NCBI RefSeq assembly: GCF_003111645.1 | Contig: NZ_CP022187.1 | Coordinates: 620,001-684,000, forward strand | Direction of reading: 5' to 3' | DNA: 64,000 bases | Source: Parazoarcus communis | GTDB taxonomy: Bacteria > Pseudomonadota > Gammaproteobacteria > Burkholderiales > Rhodocyclaceae | Part shown: positions 16,441 to 25,775 of the stretch, piece after piece | Layout of the letters: each line of letters opens with the position of its first letter | Numbering within the stretch: the first letter of the stretch is position 1 | The notes under the pieces: generated by a model | What the model was told of the DNA's origin: nothing | Seen by the model: the letters and a program-made list of their open reading frames with translations, nothing else | The model's database searches: none | Made by a program: the position numbers and the translations under genes

Positions 16441-18552
16441 ATGATTCCGCCCAATGCCGAACCCATTCAGGATGAGTTGACCGACCTCGATGCGCGTATC
16501 AGCGCGCTCGGTGCGGACATCTGGATTGGCGCAGAGCCGACCTTTACCGACCGTTATTCCGAATCTGCAGAGTGGCTGCAACTCGCGCTTGGCGGCGAGA
16601 AGGAGGCGCGCGCAGCGGAGTTGTTGCGCGATTTCTCCACCAGCTTGCCTGGCTGCGCACTGTTGCGGACGATCGGGCGCCAGTATCCGGGCGAGCCGAG
16701 CGCGCGCTGGAGTCTTGGCGTGCTTGCCCGTCGCGATGGTGCCGCCCTGTGGCAGGGGCCGCCAGACCCCTTGCTGGTGTCAGAGCCCTGTGCGCTCCAC
16801 GACATCGAGCATTTCAGCCTGTGCCTGCTCGAGCACTGCGCTGCACGTGGCTGGGCGGCCGAGACACGCTTGGGTGCGACCGACTGGCGCGTGGTCACGC
16901 GGTGCGACGAGCATCCGATCGGCATTGATGAAAGCTCCGCGGCGCTGTGCTTCAGACCCTCGCTGCATTCCGCCCCGATTCCCGCCGAAGGCCTGCGCGA
17001 CGAGCTCGCCGAATCCGGTCATTTCCTGCTCCTGCTTGCGAACCTGCCGGATGCCGAGGGCGGCTGGCCGGTGGTCGAACTCCCGGCGGTGACCGACCCT
17101 GCAAACTATGCAGCGCTGCTGGAAGTCGTGGCAGAGGCTGCCAAAGCCGCCGGCATCAACGGTCTGGTGCTGCGCGGCCATCCGCCGCCGCTGGACGCCG
17201 GGATGCACTGGACCAGCCTGACGCCTGACCCCGCGGTGATCGAAGCCAACCTCGCCCCGGCAACCGATCTGGAATCCTTCTATCGCGTCAATGCCGCGCT
17301 GTTTTCCGCGGCAGAGAACCTCGGCCTCTATCCCTATCGCCTGTACTACAACGGCGGTGAGGCCGATTCCGGGGGCGGGGGGCAGCTCACCCTGGGCGGC
17401 CCCACTGCGCAAAGCAGTCCGTTCTTCGTTGCGCCGCATCTGCTGACCCGGCTCGTCCGCTATCTGAACCGGCATCCGGCGCTGTCGTACTGGTTTGCAC
17501 CGGACTCGATCGGCAGTGGCAGCCAGGCACCGCGCGCGGACGAAGGCCCGCAGGAGCGGCGGGTCGAGCTCGACGTGGCGCTCGAACAACTGGAGCGCCT
17601 CGATGCGCCCGAGCCTGGCCTGCTGTGGGCCAGCCTGGCGCCGTTTCTTGCGGATTCGGCGGGCAACAGCCACCGCAGCGAGATCAACATCGAGAAGTTG
17701 TGGAACCCCTATCTGGGCGCGCGCGGGATGGCCGGCCTGGTCGAATTCCGTGCCCTGCGCATGGCTCCGGATGCCGAATCCCTTGCAGCTGAAGCGGCCT
17801 TGCTGCGCGCCCTGATCGCGCGCCTGATGCACTTCCCATACGACAAGCCGCTGGTCGACTGGGGCAAGCAGCTGCACAACCGCTTTGCGCTGCCGTGGTA
17901 TCTGGAGCAGGACCTGCGTGCCGTGCTGGCGGATCTCGAAGCCCACGGCCTTGGGCTGGGTGCGTCGATTACCGCGCGTCTGGTGGACGATGCCCGCAGG
18001 GAGCTTGGCCATCTGGAATGGGAAGGGCTGCAGGTGCGGGTGATGGGCGCACTCGAATTCTGGCCGCTGATCGGTGATGTCACCACCCAGCAGCCCTCCG
18101 ATTCACGCCTGGTCGATGCCAGCACGACACGCATCGAGTTGCGCGTCATCGCGCCCGAGGCCGAAGGTCTCGACGGGTTGAAGCTCCAGGTCAATGGCTA
18201 CGCCGTGCCGCTGCGGGCCGAGTACGATGGCGCCGCACCTGTGTGTCTGGCCGGTGTGCGCTATCGCAGTTTTGTTCCGGTGCATGGACTTCACCCGGCC
18301 CTGCCTGCGCAGGACGGCGTGGCGCTGGTGCTGACGCATCCGCGCAGCGGAAATGCGCTGCGCCTCAGCCTGTACGACTGGCATCCGCGGGGTGAGGCAT
18401 ACGATGGACTGCCGGACAGCCGGGCCGAGGCGCGGCGTCGCCGTGCCGAGCGTCTGGTATCGGAAACCGTGGATGCGCAGACGCTGCCGGAAGTGCGCGA
18501 GGCGCCTGCACCCGCTTATTCCGAATACTGCTTCGACTTGCGGCGGGTGTAG
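16441..18552 (+). CDS. Stand-alone DUF2126 protein
   Basis: A 703-residue protein beginning near LTDLDARISALGADIWIGAEPTFTDR, the entry motif of DUF2126. In most genomes this domain is the C-terminal two thirds of proteins of about 1,100 residues that carry an N-terminal transglutaminase-like domain. Here the transglutaminase part is absent. Residues such as RIGRQYPGEPSARWSLG (here TIGRQYPGEPSARWSLG) and the YRLYYNGGEADSGGG segment are typical. No signal peptide is visible. It converges on gshA with only 9 bases between stops. DUF2126 has no firmly known activity; its usual gene neighbours suggest peptide- or glutathione-type amide chemistry. Confidence 0.75.
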   Translation: MIPPNAEPIQDELTDLDARISALGADIWIGAEPTFTDRYSESAEWLQLALGGEKEARAAELLRDFSTSLPGCALLRTIGRQYPGEPSARWSLGVLARRDGAALWQGPPDPLLVSEPCALHDIEHFSLCLLEHCAARGWAAETRLGATDWRVVTRCDEHPIGIDESSAALCFRPSLHSAPIPAEGLRDELAESGHFLLLLANLPDAEGGWPVVELPAVTDPANYAALLEVVAEAAKAAGINGLVLRGHPPPLDAGMHWTSLTPDPAVIEANLAPATDLESFYRVNAALFSAAENLGLYPYRLYYNGGEADSGGGGQLTLGGPTAQSSPFFVAPHLLTRLVRYLNRHPALSYWFAPDSIGSGSQAPRADEGPQERRVELDVALEQLERLDAPEPGLLWASLAPFLADSAGNSHRSEINIEKLWNPYLGARGMAGLVEFRALRMAPDAESLAAEAALLRALIARLMHFPYDKPLVDWGKQLHNRFALPWYLEQDLRAVLADLEAHGLGLGASITARLVDDARRELGHLEWEGLQVRVMGALEFWPLIGDVTTQQPSDSRLVDASTTRIELRVIAPEAEGLDGLKLQVNGYAVPLRAEYDGAAPVCLAGVRYRSFVPVHGLHPALPAQDGVALVLTHPRSGNALRLSLYDWHPRGEAYDGLPDSRAEARRRRAERLVSETVDAQTLPEVREAPAPAYSEYCFDLRRV

Positions 18553-18561
18553 GCGTCTTTC

Positions 18562-20154
18562 TCAGCAGCAGGTGTTGTAGTCAGGGTCGATTGCGGCCAT
18601 GTATCTGGCAACGTAGTCGGCGAAGGGGCCGGTCTGTTCGGTTTCGATCTGTGCCTGACGCTCGAGCGAGTCGCGCGCCGACTGCTCGAAGGCCTGATGC
18701 GTGGCGTTGTCGAGTGGGCGGGCGCGAAACGCTTCGGCGTGCATCCTCGACTGCTTCATGGCGAACTCGAAGAAGCTGAGGTGATCCTTGCTCAGACTGC
18801 GCAATACCCGTGCAGATGGGGTCAGTTCGGGGTTGTGCAGCTTGGCGCGCTGCGCTTCGAGCGCGTCGCGATGAAGGGTGCCGCCATGTGCGGCGTCGAG
18901 AATGGCAGCGCAGGGCGCCATGCACTCGATCAAGGCGATGCCCCATTCAACCAGTTCGCGCGGGGTGCCGTTCTGATGCAGCGTCAGGCCCGGACGGCGG
19001 CCTTCCTTGACGGTGTGGCCGAAGTTGTCGGTGCATTCGCGGCACTCCTCGCCCGGCATCACGGGGCTGTCTTCAAGCGCACAGTAGAGCAGGAAAGTGT
19101 CGAGAAAGCGCGAGGTGGTGATGTCGATACCCAGCGGGAGGAAGGGGTCGATGTCGAGGCAGCGGACCTCGACGTACTGCACGCCACGAGAGCCGAGCGC
19201 CTGGATGGGCCGCTCGCCGGGACAGGCGACACGCTTGGGCCGGATCGTCGAGTAGTACTCGTTCTCGATCTGCAGCACGTTGGTGTTGAGCTGAACCCAC
19301 TCCCCGTGCTGCCGGGTGCCGATGGCGACGTAGGGCGGGTAGGGCGTCGACACCGCTTCGCGAAGACTGTCGAGATAGCTCTCCAGACCGTCATAGCACG
19401 GCTGGATGCTGGCCTGCGCATTGTTCTGGTAGCCGAAGTCGCTCATGCGCAGGCTGGTCGCCCACGGCAGATACAGGGTGTTCTCGTCGAGGGTGTCCAG
19501 ATCGTGCAGGCGGCCTTTCAGGAAACCCTTGCACACGGCCGGCGAAGCGCCGAACAGATACATCAGCAACCAGCTGTAGCGGCGGAAGTTGCGGACCAGC
19601 GCGATGTAGCTTGCCGACTGGTAGTCCTGCGCCGGGCGGGTGTCGCCTGCGGCCTTCTGCAGCAGGGGCCACAGTGCGTCGGGCAGGCTGAAGTTGTAGT
19701 GGATGCCGGCAATGCACTGCATCGCCTTGCCGTAGCGGACTGCAAGCCCCTTGCGGTAGACGTGCTTGATCTGCCCGGTGTGGCTGCTGCCGTACTCGGC
19801 GATGGGAATGTCGGCTTCGTCCGGCAGCTTGCTCGGCATCGACTGGCACCACAGGATTTCGTCGCCGAGCTGGCTGTAGGCGTAGCGGTGGATGGTGTCG
19901 AGTTCGGCAAGCGTTTGCTCGGGGTCTTCCTCGGCTGCGGTGATGAACTCCAGCAGGGCCTCTGAATAGTCGGTCGTGATCTGCGGGTGGGTCAGCGCCG
20001 AGCCCAGCGTCTGCGGGTGCGGTGTCAGCGCCAGCTGGCCGCTGGGTGCCACGCGCAGGCTTTCCTTCTCGAGCCCGTGGCGGCAGTGACGCAGCAGGTC
20101 GAGGTGCTCGGGCTTGTCGAACAAGGCCAGACGGCGCGAAAGTAGATCGTTCAA
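18562..20154 (-). CDS. gshA: Glutamate-cysteine ligase
   Basis: About 530 residues, matching proteobacterial type-I glutamate-cysteine ligase (E. coli 518). It joins glutamate and cysteine with ATP, the first step of glutathione synthesis. Visible signatures are [46 protein letters not shown] and [10 protein letters not shown]. The start is uncertain: I prefer TTG 20154 ([12 protein letters not shown] follows; an AGGA lies about 9 bases upstream) over an in-frame GTG at 20187. The protein ends in Cys-Cys. It is convergent with the DUF2126 gene and has its own upstream region. Confidence 0.9.
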   Translation of the reverse strand: MNDLLSRRLALFDKPEHLDLLRHCRHGLEKESLRVAPSGQLALTPHPQTLGSALTHPQITTDYSEALLEFITAAEEDPEQTLAELDTIHRYAYSQLGDEILWCQSMPSKLPDEADIPIAEYGSSHTGQIKHVYRKGLAVRYGKAMQCIAGIHYNFSLPDALWPLLQKAAGDTRPAQDYQSASYIALVRNFRRYSWLLMYLFGASPAVCKGFLKGRLHDLDTLDENTLYLPWATSLRMSDFGYQNNAQASIQPCYDGLESYLDSLREAVSTPYPPYVAIGTRQHGEWVQLNTNVLQIENEYYSTIRPKRVACPGERPIQALGSRGVQYVEVRCLDIDPFLPLGIDITTSRFLDTFLLYCALEDSPVMPGEECRECTDNFGHTVKEGRRPGLTLHQNGTPRELVEWGIALIECMAPCAAILDAAHGGTLHRDALEAQRAKLHNPELTPSARVLRSLSKDHLSFFEFAMKQSRMHAEAFRARPLDNATHQAFEQSARDSLERQAQIETEQTGPFADYVARYMAAIDPDYNTCC

Positions 20155-20473
20155 GAGTCGAATTCCTGTTTTTCTGTCCAGCCACAATGGGGGCGATAAA
20201 GCCCGTAAACAAGGGCTGGCGCAATCTAGGGTGGCAGGTCCGAAAGCCCGCGCAGACCACTGGCAGAGGGGTGTCTGTCGGACCCCGGTGTCTGCTTCTT
20301 ACAGACGCTCCGGTAAACGGCAAGGCGCGACGTCATGCGTCGCTGCCCGGTCCGGATCGCACAGACGATCCTTTGCTCCAAAAATGAATGCCGAACTCTA
20401 CCGTCGAAACCGGATTCGCGAAACTGCGACCGCGAGTAGGGTCATGTGCGGCGGGCGCGCAATGCGACCGGGT
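20155..20473. other. Intergenic region between gshA and the injection-system operon
   Basis: About 320 bases without a supported gene. It must hold the gshA promoter and the 3' end of the injection-system transcript. I see no convincing terminator hairpin with a T-tract and no tRNA; open frames here are short and lack ribosome sites. Confidence 0.5.
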
Positions 20474-23400
20474 TCAAACGGGCGTGATCGTCAGGCTTCC
20501 ATTTCCGAAGTTCTCCGGCGCAACCGCAACTGCATACAGCCTGTGCTTGTTGCGCATGAAATTGCCGATGACTTTTGCCTGGGTGGCGACGATCATGCCG
20601 ACATCGTCCTGAGTCTGCAGGGTATTGCCATTGAGGGCGCAGTTGACCCCTGCATAGTGGTCAAGGTCACTGTCGATGTGGTTGTCGGCGACCCGCAGGT
20701 TGGCACAGACCGGCAGAATGCCGCGCGCGTTCGCGACCACATCATTCAATACCCGCTCGCTCAGACGCAGGCCGCCGAGGTGATTGCGCTCAAGGGTCAG
20801 GTTGCCGGCGGGCTCAAGGCCCACCTCGGCCTGGTTGATGGCGCCACTGAGCCGGCCGAGCAGGTCGCGACCCGGGAAGGGACTGTCGTCACCTTCGCCG
20901 TACAGGGTGATACGGCCGCGCAAGGTGTTGTTCACCAGACTGGCATCGCCGAAGTCCCTCAGTGTGAGGGCGAACACCGGCGTACTGGTGAGCATCGCGT
21001 TGCCCAGTTGCTCAAGCTGTGCGGCGAGCGCGAACGCGCTTCCGTTGGAGATGCCCAGGCGCATGGCGTTCAGGGCGACGAGTTCGCGCTGACTGAGGCC
21101 GGCGTTGGCAGTGCCCGACACGCGGATCATGTTGGCGATTGCCCCCGAGATCCGCTTCTTTTCTTCGGCGCTGAGCCTGGACAGTTCCGCGGCGAACTCA
21201 GGCAGCTGGCCGTCGATGATGGCCGTCGGACGGAACGCGCCCTTGAAGGCGGAGAGATCGCCGACCTGTTCGAGCAGGCGTTCAAGCGTTCTGCTGTCGT
21301 TGTTGTCTGCCAGCACGCGGCTGTCCTCGATGACCAGCCGCTGGCTGCCGCCAACGCGCAGCAGGCTGTTGCCGGGGGTGGCACTGCCGACACAGTCGAA
21401 GCGGGTCAGGCGCAGATCAGCACAGTCCGTAAAGCTCAGGCTCTCGAGGTTCCCGGTCCTGATCAGGGTGAAGTCCTGCAGCGCGAGGGCGCCGAAGGTA
21501 TTGAACTGGAACACCTGATCGCGCACCAGAAGGCGGCTGGCGGGGCCGCAGCCGTGGATCAGCACGCGGTGGCGACGGCTGCCGGTGACGCTGAGGTCGT
21601 CCTCCAGCGTGTGCTGCCCCGGGAGCAGGCACAGGCAGATGTTGAGCTGATCCTTTTCCAGCAGGGTTCGCAGCGCCTTGTCCAGTGACGAAAACTGCCC
21701 ACCTTCGCCCACGGTAAGGCAGCAGCCACCTCCGCCGCCCTGGGGACGTTTGCACAGGGCGTCGATGGCTTCCTGCACGCTGAAGGCTTTTGCACTGAGG
21801 AGATCGGCACAGCCGGAAGGGTCGTAGGCGACCTGGCTGGCGAGTGCGAGCTGGGCGCTGAAGTGTACCGGCAGGTAGCGCCCGGCAACGGGCTGGCCGG
21901 CCACCAGCAGTTCCGCCTTCGCACGCTGCACCGGCTTGGCAGGATCGCAGGCGAGTGACCACACGATGGAGGCGACGCCGTCGGCCTGTGTCGTGGCAAT
22001 CTCGGTATGGGTTCCGTTGGGCAGCGTGCCGGCGTCGACGGTGAAGCGGACCTGCGCGTTTGCGACCGGGAACTGCCCGTTCGACACGCCGACGCGCAGC
22101 GGGCTGGGGAGCGCGACCGTGGGCGGCGTGTTGAGTGGATTGGGCTTGACGCTCTGGCCGTCGCCGCCAACATAGTCGAGGCGGGTCAGCTCGGTGAGTG
22201 CCGGGAACAGCGGACGGCAGTCGGCAAGTGCGCTCCAGGCGCCGCCCTGAAAGCCAAGCAGGGCGAGCCGGGCGAATGCGCGCAGCACCCCGGCCGGGGC
22301 GACAAAGGCGGGTTTGCCGCCGTCCTGCGGCCATTCGATGCTGGCGGTGGCCGTGCGTGCGGGGATCAGCCAGTAGTCGCCGATGCGGTAGCTGCCGGTG
22401 GCAAACTTGAGCTCGATGCCGTCCTGGGCGAGCTCTTCCCAGCCCGTGTTCGGGTTGGCGACCGAGCTGGTCTTCAGTTCAGCCACGCCGTCCCAGCGGC
22501 GCACGCGCGGATTGTCCGGGAACAGTGCCGCGTCGAGCGCGTGGCCGATGCGCTGCGACAGGTCAACGGTGACCACATTGCCGTCGGTGCGGATGACCGG
22601 CACCAACGGGCCGGGCTGGCCGAGCAGCTCGTGTGTGTCGTCGATGAACTCGACCCAGCATCCGGCAGTGATTGCGAGCACGTCGTCGCGGCCGATGCTG
22701 GCGACTTCGAACTCGTCGGCGATCGGATCGTCGAGCCAGCGCACCACCCGGCTGACCAGGCTGCCGTTGTCGCGCGACCACTTGTAGCGCGCCTTGCCGG
22801 TCACGCTGCCGTCGTCGTGGATCTCAACCCGGTAGAGATGGTTCTCGAGCAGGCGGTAGCCGGCTTCCGGTGGCAGCTGGCAGGGTGTCTTCGGCGGGAT
22901 CGTGGCTTCGGCGCGTGCCGCAAGGCGACCGTCGGGCGGCGTGGTGAGCGCGGTCCATGCCGGAATCGCTGACAGACAGCTCAGTGCCGCGCCGACGTCG
23001 CCGGCACGCAGCAGCCTGACCTGCCACACGGTTTGCTCGCGGGTGCAGGTGTCCGGTCCGCCGAGCGCCACTTCGCGCATGCTGGTGTCGCCTGCGGACA
23101 GGTCGGTGGTGCTCAGGTGGCGTTGCCACACTTCCAGATAGGCGAGATAGGTGCCGGCAGCGGGCGCGGCGGGGGCGCCGTTGTTGCCGAACACCACCAC
23201 GCCGTCGATATCCGAGGCCTTGATGCCTTTTGGCGGCAAGGGCAGCAGCGTGGCGCTGCCCGGCAACACCGCAGAGGCAATGGCAGGCAGATCCGGCTGC
23301 TTTGCGACGCTGGCGGCGGCGTTGTTCTCGCACAGCAGGCCGTCCACATACAGGTGCCCGGCCGAGATCGTGAGGTCCTTGCCCGCAGGGGTGATGGCGA

Positions 23401-23587
23401 ATCCGGGTTTGGCGATCGGCACTGCGACCGTGCCCAGACTGTCGACGGTTTCGGTCTCCAGACGGCGGTTGAGGATGTCCTGCTGCTCGTTCCAGTCGGC
23501 ATCGAGCTGCACGCGCCCCTGCTGCATGCGCACCGTGCGGTAGCGTCGTGCGGGGTCGAAGGTGCTGCGGCTCAGATCGGCTTTCAT
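20474..23587 (-). CDS. DUF6519-type protein with C-terminal beta-helix (last gene of the injection-system operon)
   Basis: A 1,037-residue protein. The N-terminus (LSRSTFDPARRYRTVRMQQG, then RVQLDADWNEQQDI) is the DUF6519 signature found in contractile-injection-system loci. Residues 200-610 contain two or three all-beta modules. From about residue 617 onwards (after a GGGGCC turn) repeated short strands such as LALQDFTLIRTGN, RLVIEDSRV, TLERNHLGGL and NLRVADNHID indicate a right-handed parallel beta-helix, as in tail fibres and tailspikes. No signal peptide is present. Position after the gpI-type gene suggests a distal baseplate or surface-binding component. Family is moderately sure; role is inferred. 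Confidence 0.72.
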   Translation of the reverse strand: MKADLSRSTFDPARRYRTVRMQQGRVQLDADWNEQQDILNRRLETETVDSLGTVAVPIAKPGFAITPAGKDLTISAGHLYVDGLLCENNAAASVAKQPDLPAIASAVLPGSATLLPLPPKGIKASDIDGVVVFGNNGAPAAPAAGTYLAYLEVWQRHLSTTDLSAGDTSMREVALGGPDTCTREQTVWQVRLLRAGDVGAALSCLSAIPAWTALTTPPDGRLAARAEATIPPKTPCQLPPEAGYRLLENHLYRVEIHDDGSVTGKARYKWSRDNGSLVSRVVRWLDDPIADEFEVASIGRDDVLAITAGCWVEFIDDTHELLGQPGPLVPVIRTDGNVVTVDLSQRIGHALDAALFPDNPRVRRWDGVAELKTSSVANPNTGWEELAQDGIELKFATGSYRIGDYWLIPARTATASIEWPQDGGKPAFVAPAGVLRAFARLALLGFQGGAWSALADCRPLFPALTELTRLDYVGGDGQSVKPNPLNTPPTVALPSPLRVGVSNGQFPVANAQVRFTVDAGTLPNGTHTEIATTQADGVASIVWSLACDPAKPVQRAKAELLVAGQPVAGRYLPVHFSAQLALASQVAYDPSGCADLLSAKAFSVQEAIDALCKRPQGGGGGCCLTVGEGGQFSSLDKALRTLLEKDQLNICLCLLPGQHTLEDDLSVTGSRRHRVLIHGCGPASRLLVRDQVFQFNTFGALALQDFTLIRTGNLESLSFTDCADLRLTRFDCVGSATPGNSLLRVGGSQRLVIEDSRVLADNNDSRTLERLLEQVGDLSAFKGAFRPTAIIDGQLPEFAAELSRLSAEEKKRISGAIANMIRVSGTANAGLSQRELVALNAMRLGISNGSAFALAAQLEQLGNAMLTSTPVFALTLRDFGDASLVNNTLRGRITLYGEGDDSPFPGRDLLGRLSGAINQAEVGLEPAGNLTLERNHLGGLRLSERVLNDVVANARGILPVCANLRVADNHIDSDLDHYAGVNCALNGNTLQTQDDVGMIVATQAKVIGNFMRNKHRLYAVAVAPENFGNGSLTITPV

Positions 23588-23639
23588 GATGTCTCTCCCG
23601 GTGGTCGGGTGTGATCGATTGACAGGTTGGCGGTGTGGC

Positions 23640-25775
23640 TCAGGTCACGAACAGCGGCGCGGCCTCGAGACCGAAGCGCAGATATTCTTCAAGCGTCAGG
23701 CGCAGGTTGGCTTCGCGCTGCGCCTGTTGCAGCAGATGCCACACGCCCATCTCGGCGCCGTCGTCGGCGCCGCGGCGGATCTCGGTGGCGGTTCCCTGTG
23801 TGAGCTGGCCGTAGGCCGGGGTACCGAAGCGGGTGCTGGTGAAGGCGGGGCTCACACGGCGTGTTTCGCGCTTGGCCTCGGCGGTGGACAGTCCGTCGAT
23901 GACGAGGTCGGGCTGGCAGCGGTGGCGGCGCGGCGTGGCGGATTTGGGTGGCAGGTAGCAGTAGCGCACGCAGCCTTCCTGACGTCGCGCGATGCTGACC
24001 AGTCCGTCGAGAATGCTGTTGGTGGCTTCCAGCCGCCCGGCGGTGGTGGAGCCGAACAGGGTGCAGGCGCTGACGGCAAGCGGGCTGTCGTCCACATCCA
24101 CCGCAGCGCCGCCGCTGCCATCCACCAGGCAGTCGCGCAGGCTCAGCGCAGCCATGGGTTTCTGGCTGCGCACCGGACCGCACAGGCAGCGATACAACCC
24201 GAGCTTCAGATCGGTGGCGGTGCCGCTGTGGGCAATGCCGCCGCGCGCCGGTACCAGACTGCAATGGCGCAGACTGACCGCGCGCAAGGCGCCTTGCAGC
24301 TGCAGCTTGCCGTCGATCAGCAGACCGCCAAGACTGAGTCGTGTGCTGGCGTTGCCCTTGAGCTGAATGTCGCCCACCAGCACCGGGCGCCGTCCCTGTG
24401 CCGCCTCGATGGCGAGATGGGTGTCCGGGAGGTCGAGCGCGGGCGAGAGCGTTTCCGTGGCGTCGGTGTCGAGCGTGATCAGGGTGCGGCGACCGGCAAT
24501 CACCCGGTTGGCGGCATCGGCCGGGTTGGCGGGGGCGGCGAAGGCTGCAGCCAACGTCGGTGTGGCGGCACTCGGAATGTGCAGATGCACGTCGAAATCC
24601 GCCGGGTTGCAGAGCAGGGCGAGCGGGTCGGTTTCGGTCGGATCGGGACGGGGGTCGAAGGGGCCGGCGCCGACATCGCCCGGAAAACCATAGGCGTACG
24701 CAAGCTCGACAGCGCCTGCCGTCACCCCGGCGGGCAGGGCAAGGCGGCCTCGCTGCGGATCGATGCCGACCAGCATGCCGCCGGCCGCGGGGAAGGTCCG
24801 GTCCGGCCGGCCGGGCTTGTTTGCACGCACGGTGATACTGGCCGGCGGATGGCGCCAGTCTTCGGGGGCGACGCCGGGGATCGGTCCGAGATCGCAGATC
24901 ACCAGGTGCTCGACCGCAACGGCCTGTCCATCGACCCACACTTTGAGCACCGGGCCACCGGCCTCGTCGGCAAAGTACCGGTCGTCGGGCTCTTCACCGT
25001 CGGTCAGTGCCTGGCGGCGCGCTTCGAGCTCGGCGTGCAGGTCGCGCCAGCGCAGCGGTTCGGGGACGTTGATCGCTTGCGCCAGATGGCTGATGTCGTC
25101 CTCGGTGCGGGCGCGGTTGAACAGGGGCTGGGCCAGCCCCAGCGGATCGAAGGTATAGAAGCCGGGGCGTGTCGTGGCCGGGCGTGCGCTGCAGCGCTGC
25201 AGCGGATAGGCCTGCAGCCGCCACAGGAACAGTCCGATGTTGGGCAGGTTGTAGCGCCCCACAGGCAGCGCACGTACGTCTGCGGTATGGGCTTCGACCC
25301 CAAAGGGGCTGTCCACCCGGTCGAGCAACAGCGGCCGGCGCAGGTCCGGTGTGCGAAGGGCATGAGGGCGTGGGTGGTTCGTGTGCTGGGTGGTGGCGAC
25401 CTGCTCGAAGAACTCCACCGCGCGCGCGCGCCAGCCGGTGCTGTCGTAGGCAAGCTCTTCCAGCACCAGCGCTGTGCCTTTGCGGCGGCGCAGGCGCAAG
25501 GTGTTGGCAACCAGTGCGCGCGGCCCGAAAGCAGCGGTGCCGCTTACCGGGTACAGCGCCCGCACGCCAAGCAGATCGCCGATATAGGGCACGACCCAGT
25601 CGTCGCAGGTTTCGATGAAGGCGTTGTCGTAGAGCCGCTGCAGGTCGGCCTCAAGGAGCGCGCCCTGGCCGGCGATCACGCCGAGCAGCGCGCGCAGCGG
25701 GCCACCGAGTTCGGCGTCGCGTTCGCGATAGAAGGCAGGCAGCAGGTCGAGCAGGGCGTCGGCGTCGAGTTTCAT
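23640..25775 (-). CDS. gpI-type baseplate protein with beta-helix extension (Afp12-like)
   Basis: A 711-residue protein starting with LLDLLPAFYRERDAELGGPL and LQRLYDNAFIETCDDWVVPYIGDLLG, the P2 gpI-like tail domain of contractile systems, which joins wedge proteins to fibres. The middle is variable. About residues 450-625 consist of short repeated strands (RLSLGGLLIDGKLQLQGAL, VSLRHCSLV, ALSLRDCLVDG, AVSACTLFG) that look like a parallel beta-helix. Its start overlaps the stop of the J-type gene as ATGA, so expression is coupled. Likely a baseplate-periphery protein and possible attachment platform; the beta-helix may replace a separate fibre. Confidence 0.75.
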   Translation of the reverse strand: MKLDADALLDLLPAFYRERDAELGGPLRALLGVIAGQGALLEADLQRLYDNAFIETCDDWVVPYIGDLLGVRALYPVSGTAAFGPRALVANTLRLRRRKGTALVLEELAYDSTGWRARAVEFFEQVATTQHTNHPRPHALRTPDLRRPLLLDRVDSPFGVEAHTADVRALPVGRYNLPNIGLFLWRLQAYPLQRCSARPATTRPGFYTFDPLGLAQPLFNRARTEDDISHLAQAINVPEPLRWRDLHAELEARRQALTDGEEPDDRYFADEAGGPVLKVWVDGQAVAVEHLVICDLGPIPGVAPEDWRHPPASITVRANKPGRPDRTFPAAGGMLVGIDPQRGRLALPAGVTAGAVELAYAYGFPGDVGAGPFDPRPDPTETDPLALLCNPADFDVHLHIPSAATPTLAAAFAAPANPADAANRVIAGRRTLITLDTDATETLSPALDLPDTHLAIEAAQGRRPVLVGDIQLKGNASTRLSLGGLLIDGKLQLQGALRAVSLRHCSLVPARGGIAHSGTATDLKLGLYRCLCGPVRSQKPMAALSLRDCLVDGSGGAAVDVDDSPLAVSACTLFGSTTAGRLEATNSILDGLVSIARRQEGCVRYCYLPPKSATPRRHRCQPDLVIDGLSTAEAKRETRRVSPAFTSTRFGTPAYGQLTQGTATEIRRGADDGAEMGVWHLLQQAQREANLRLTLEEYLRFGLEAAPLFVT

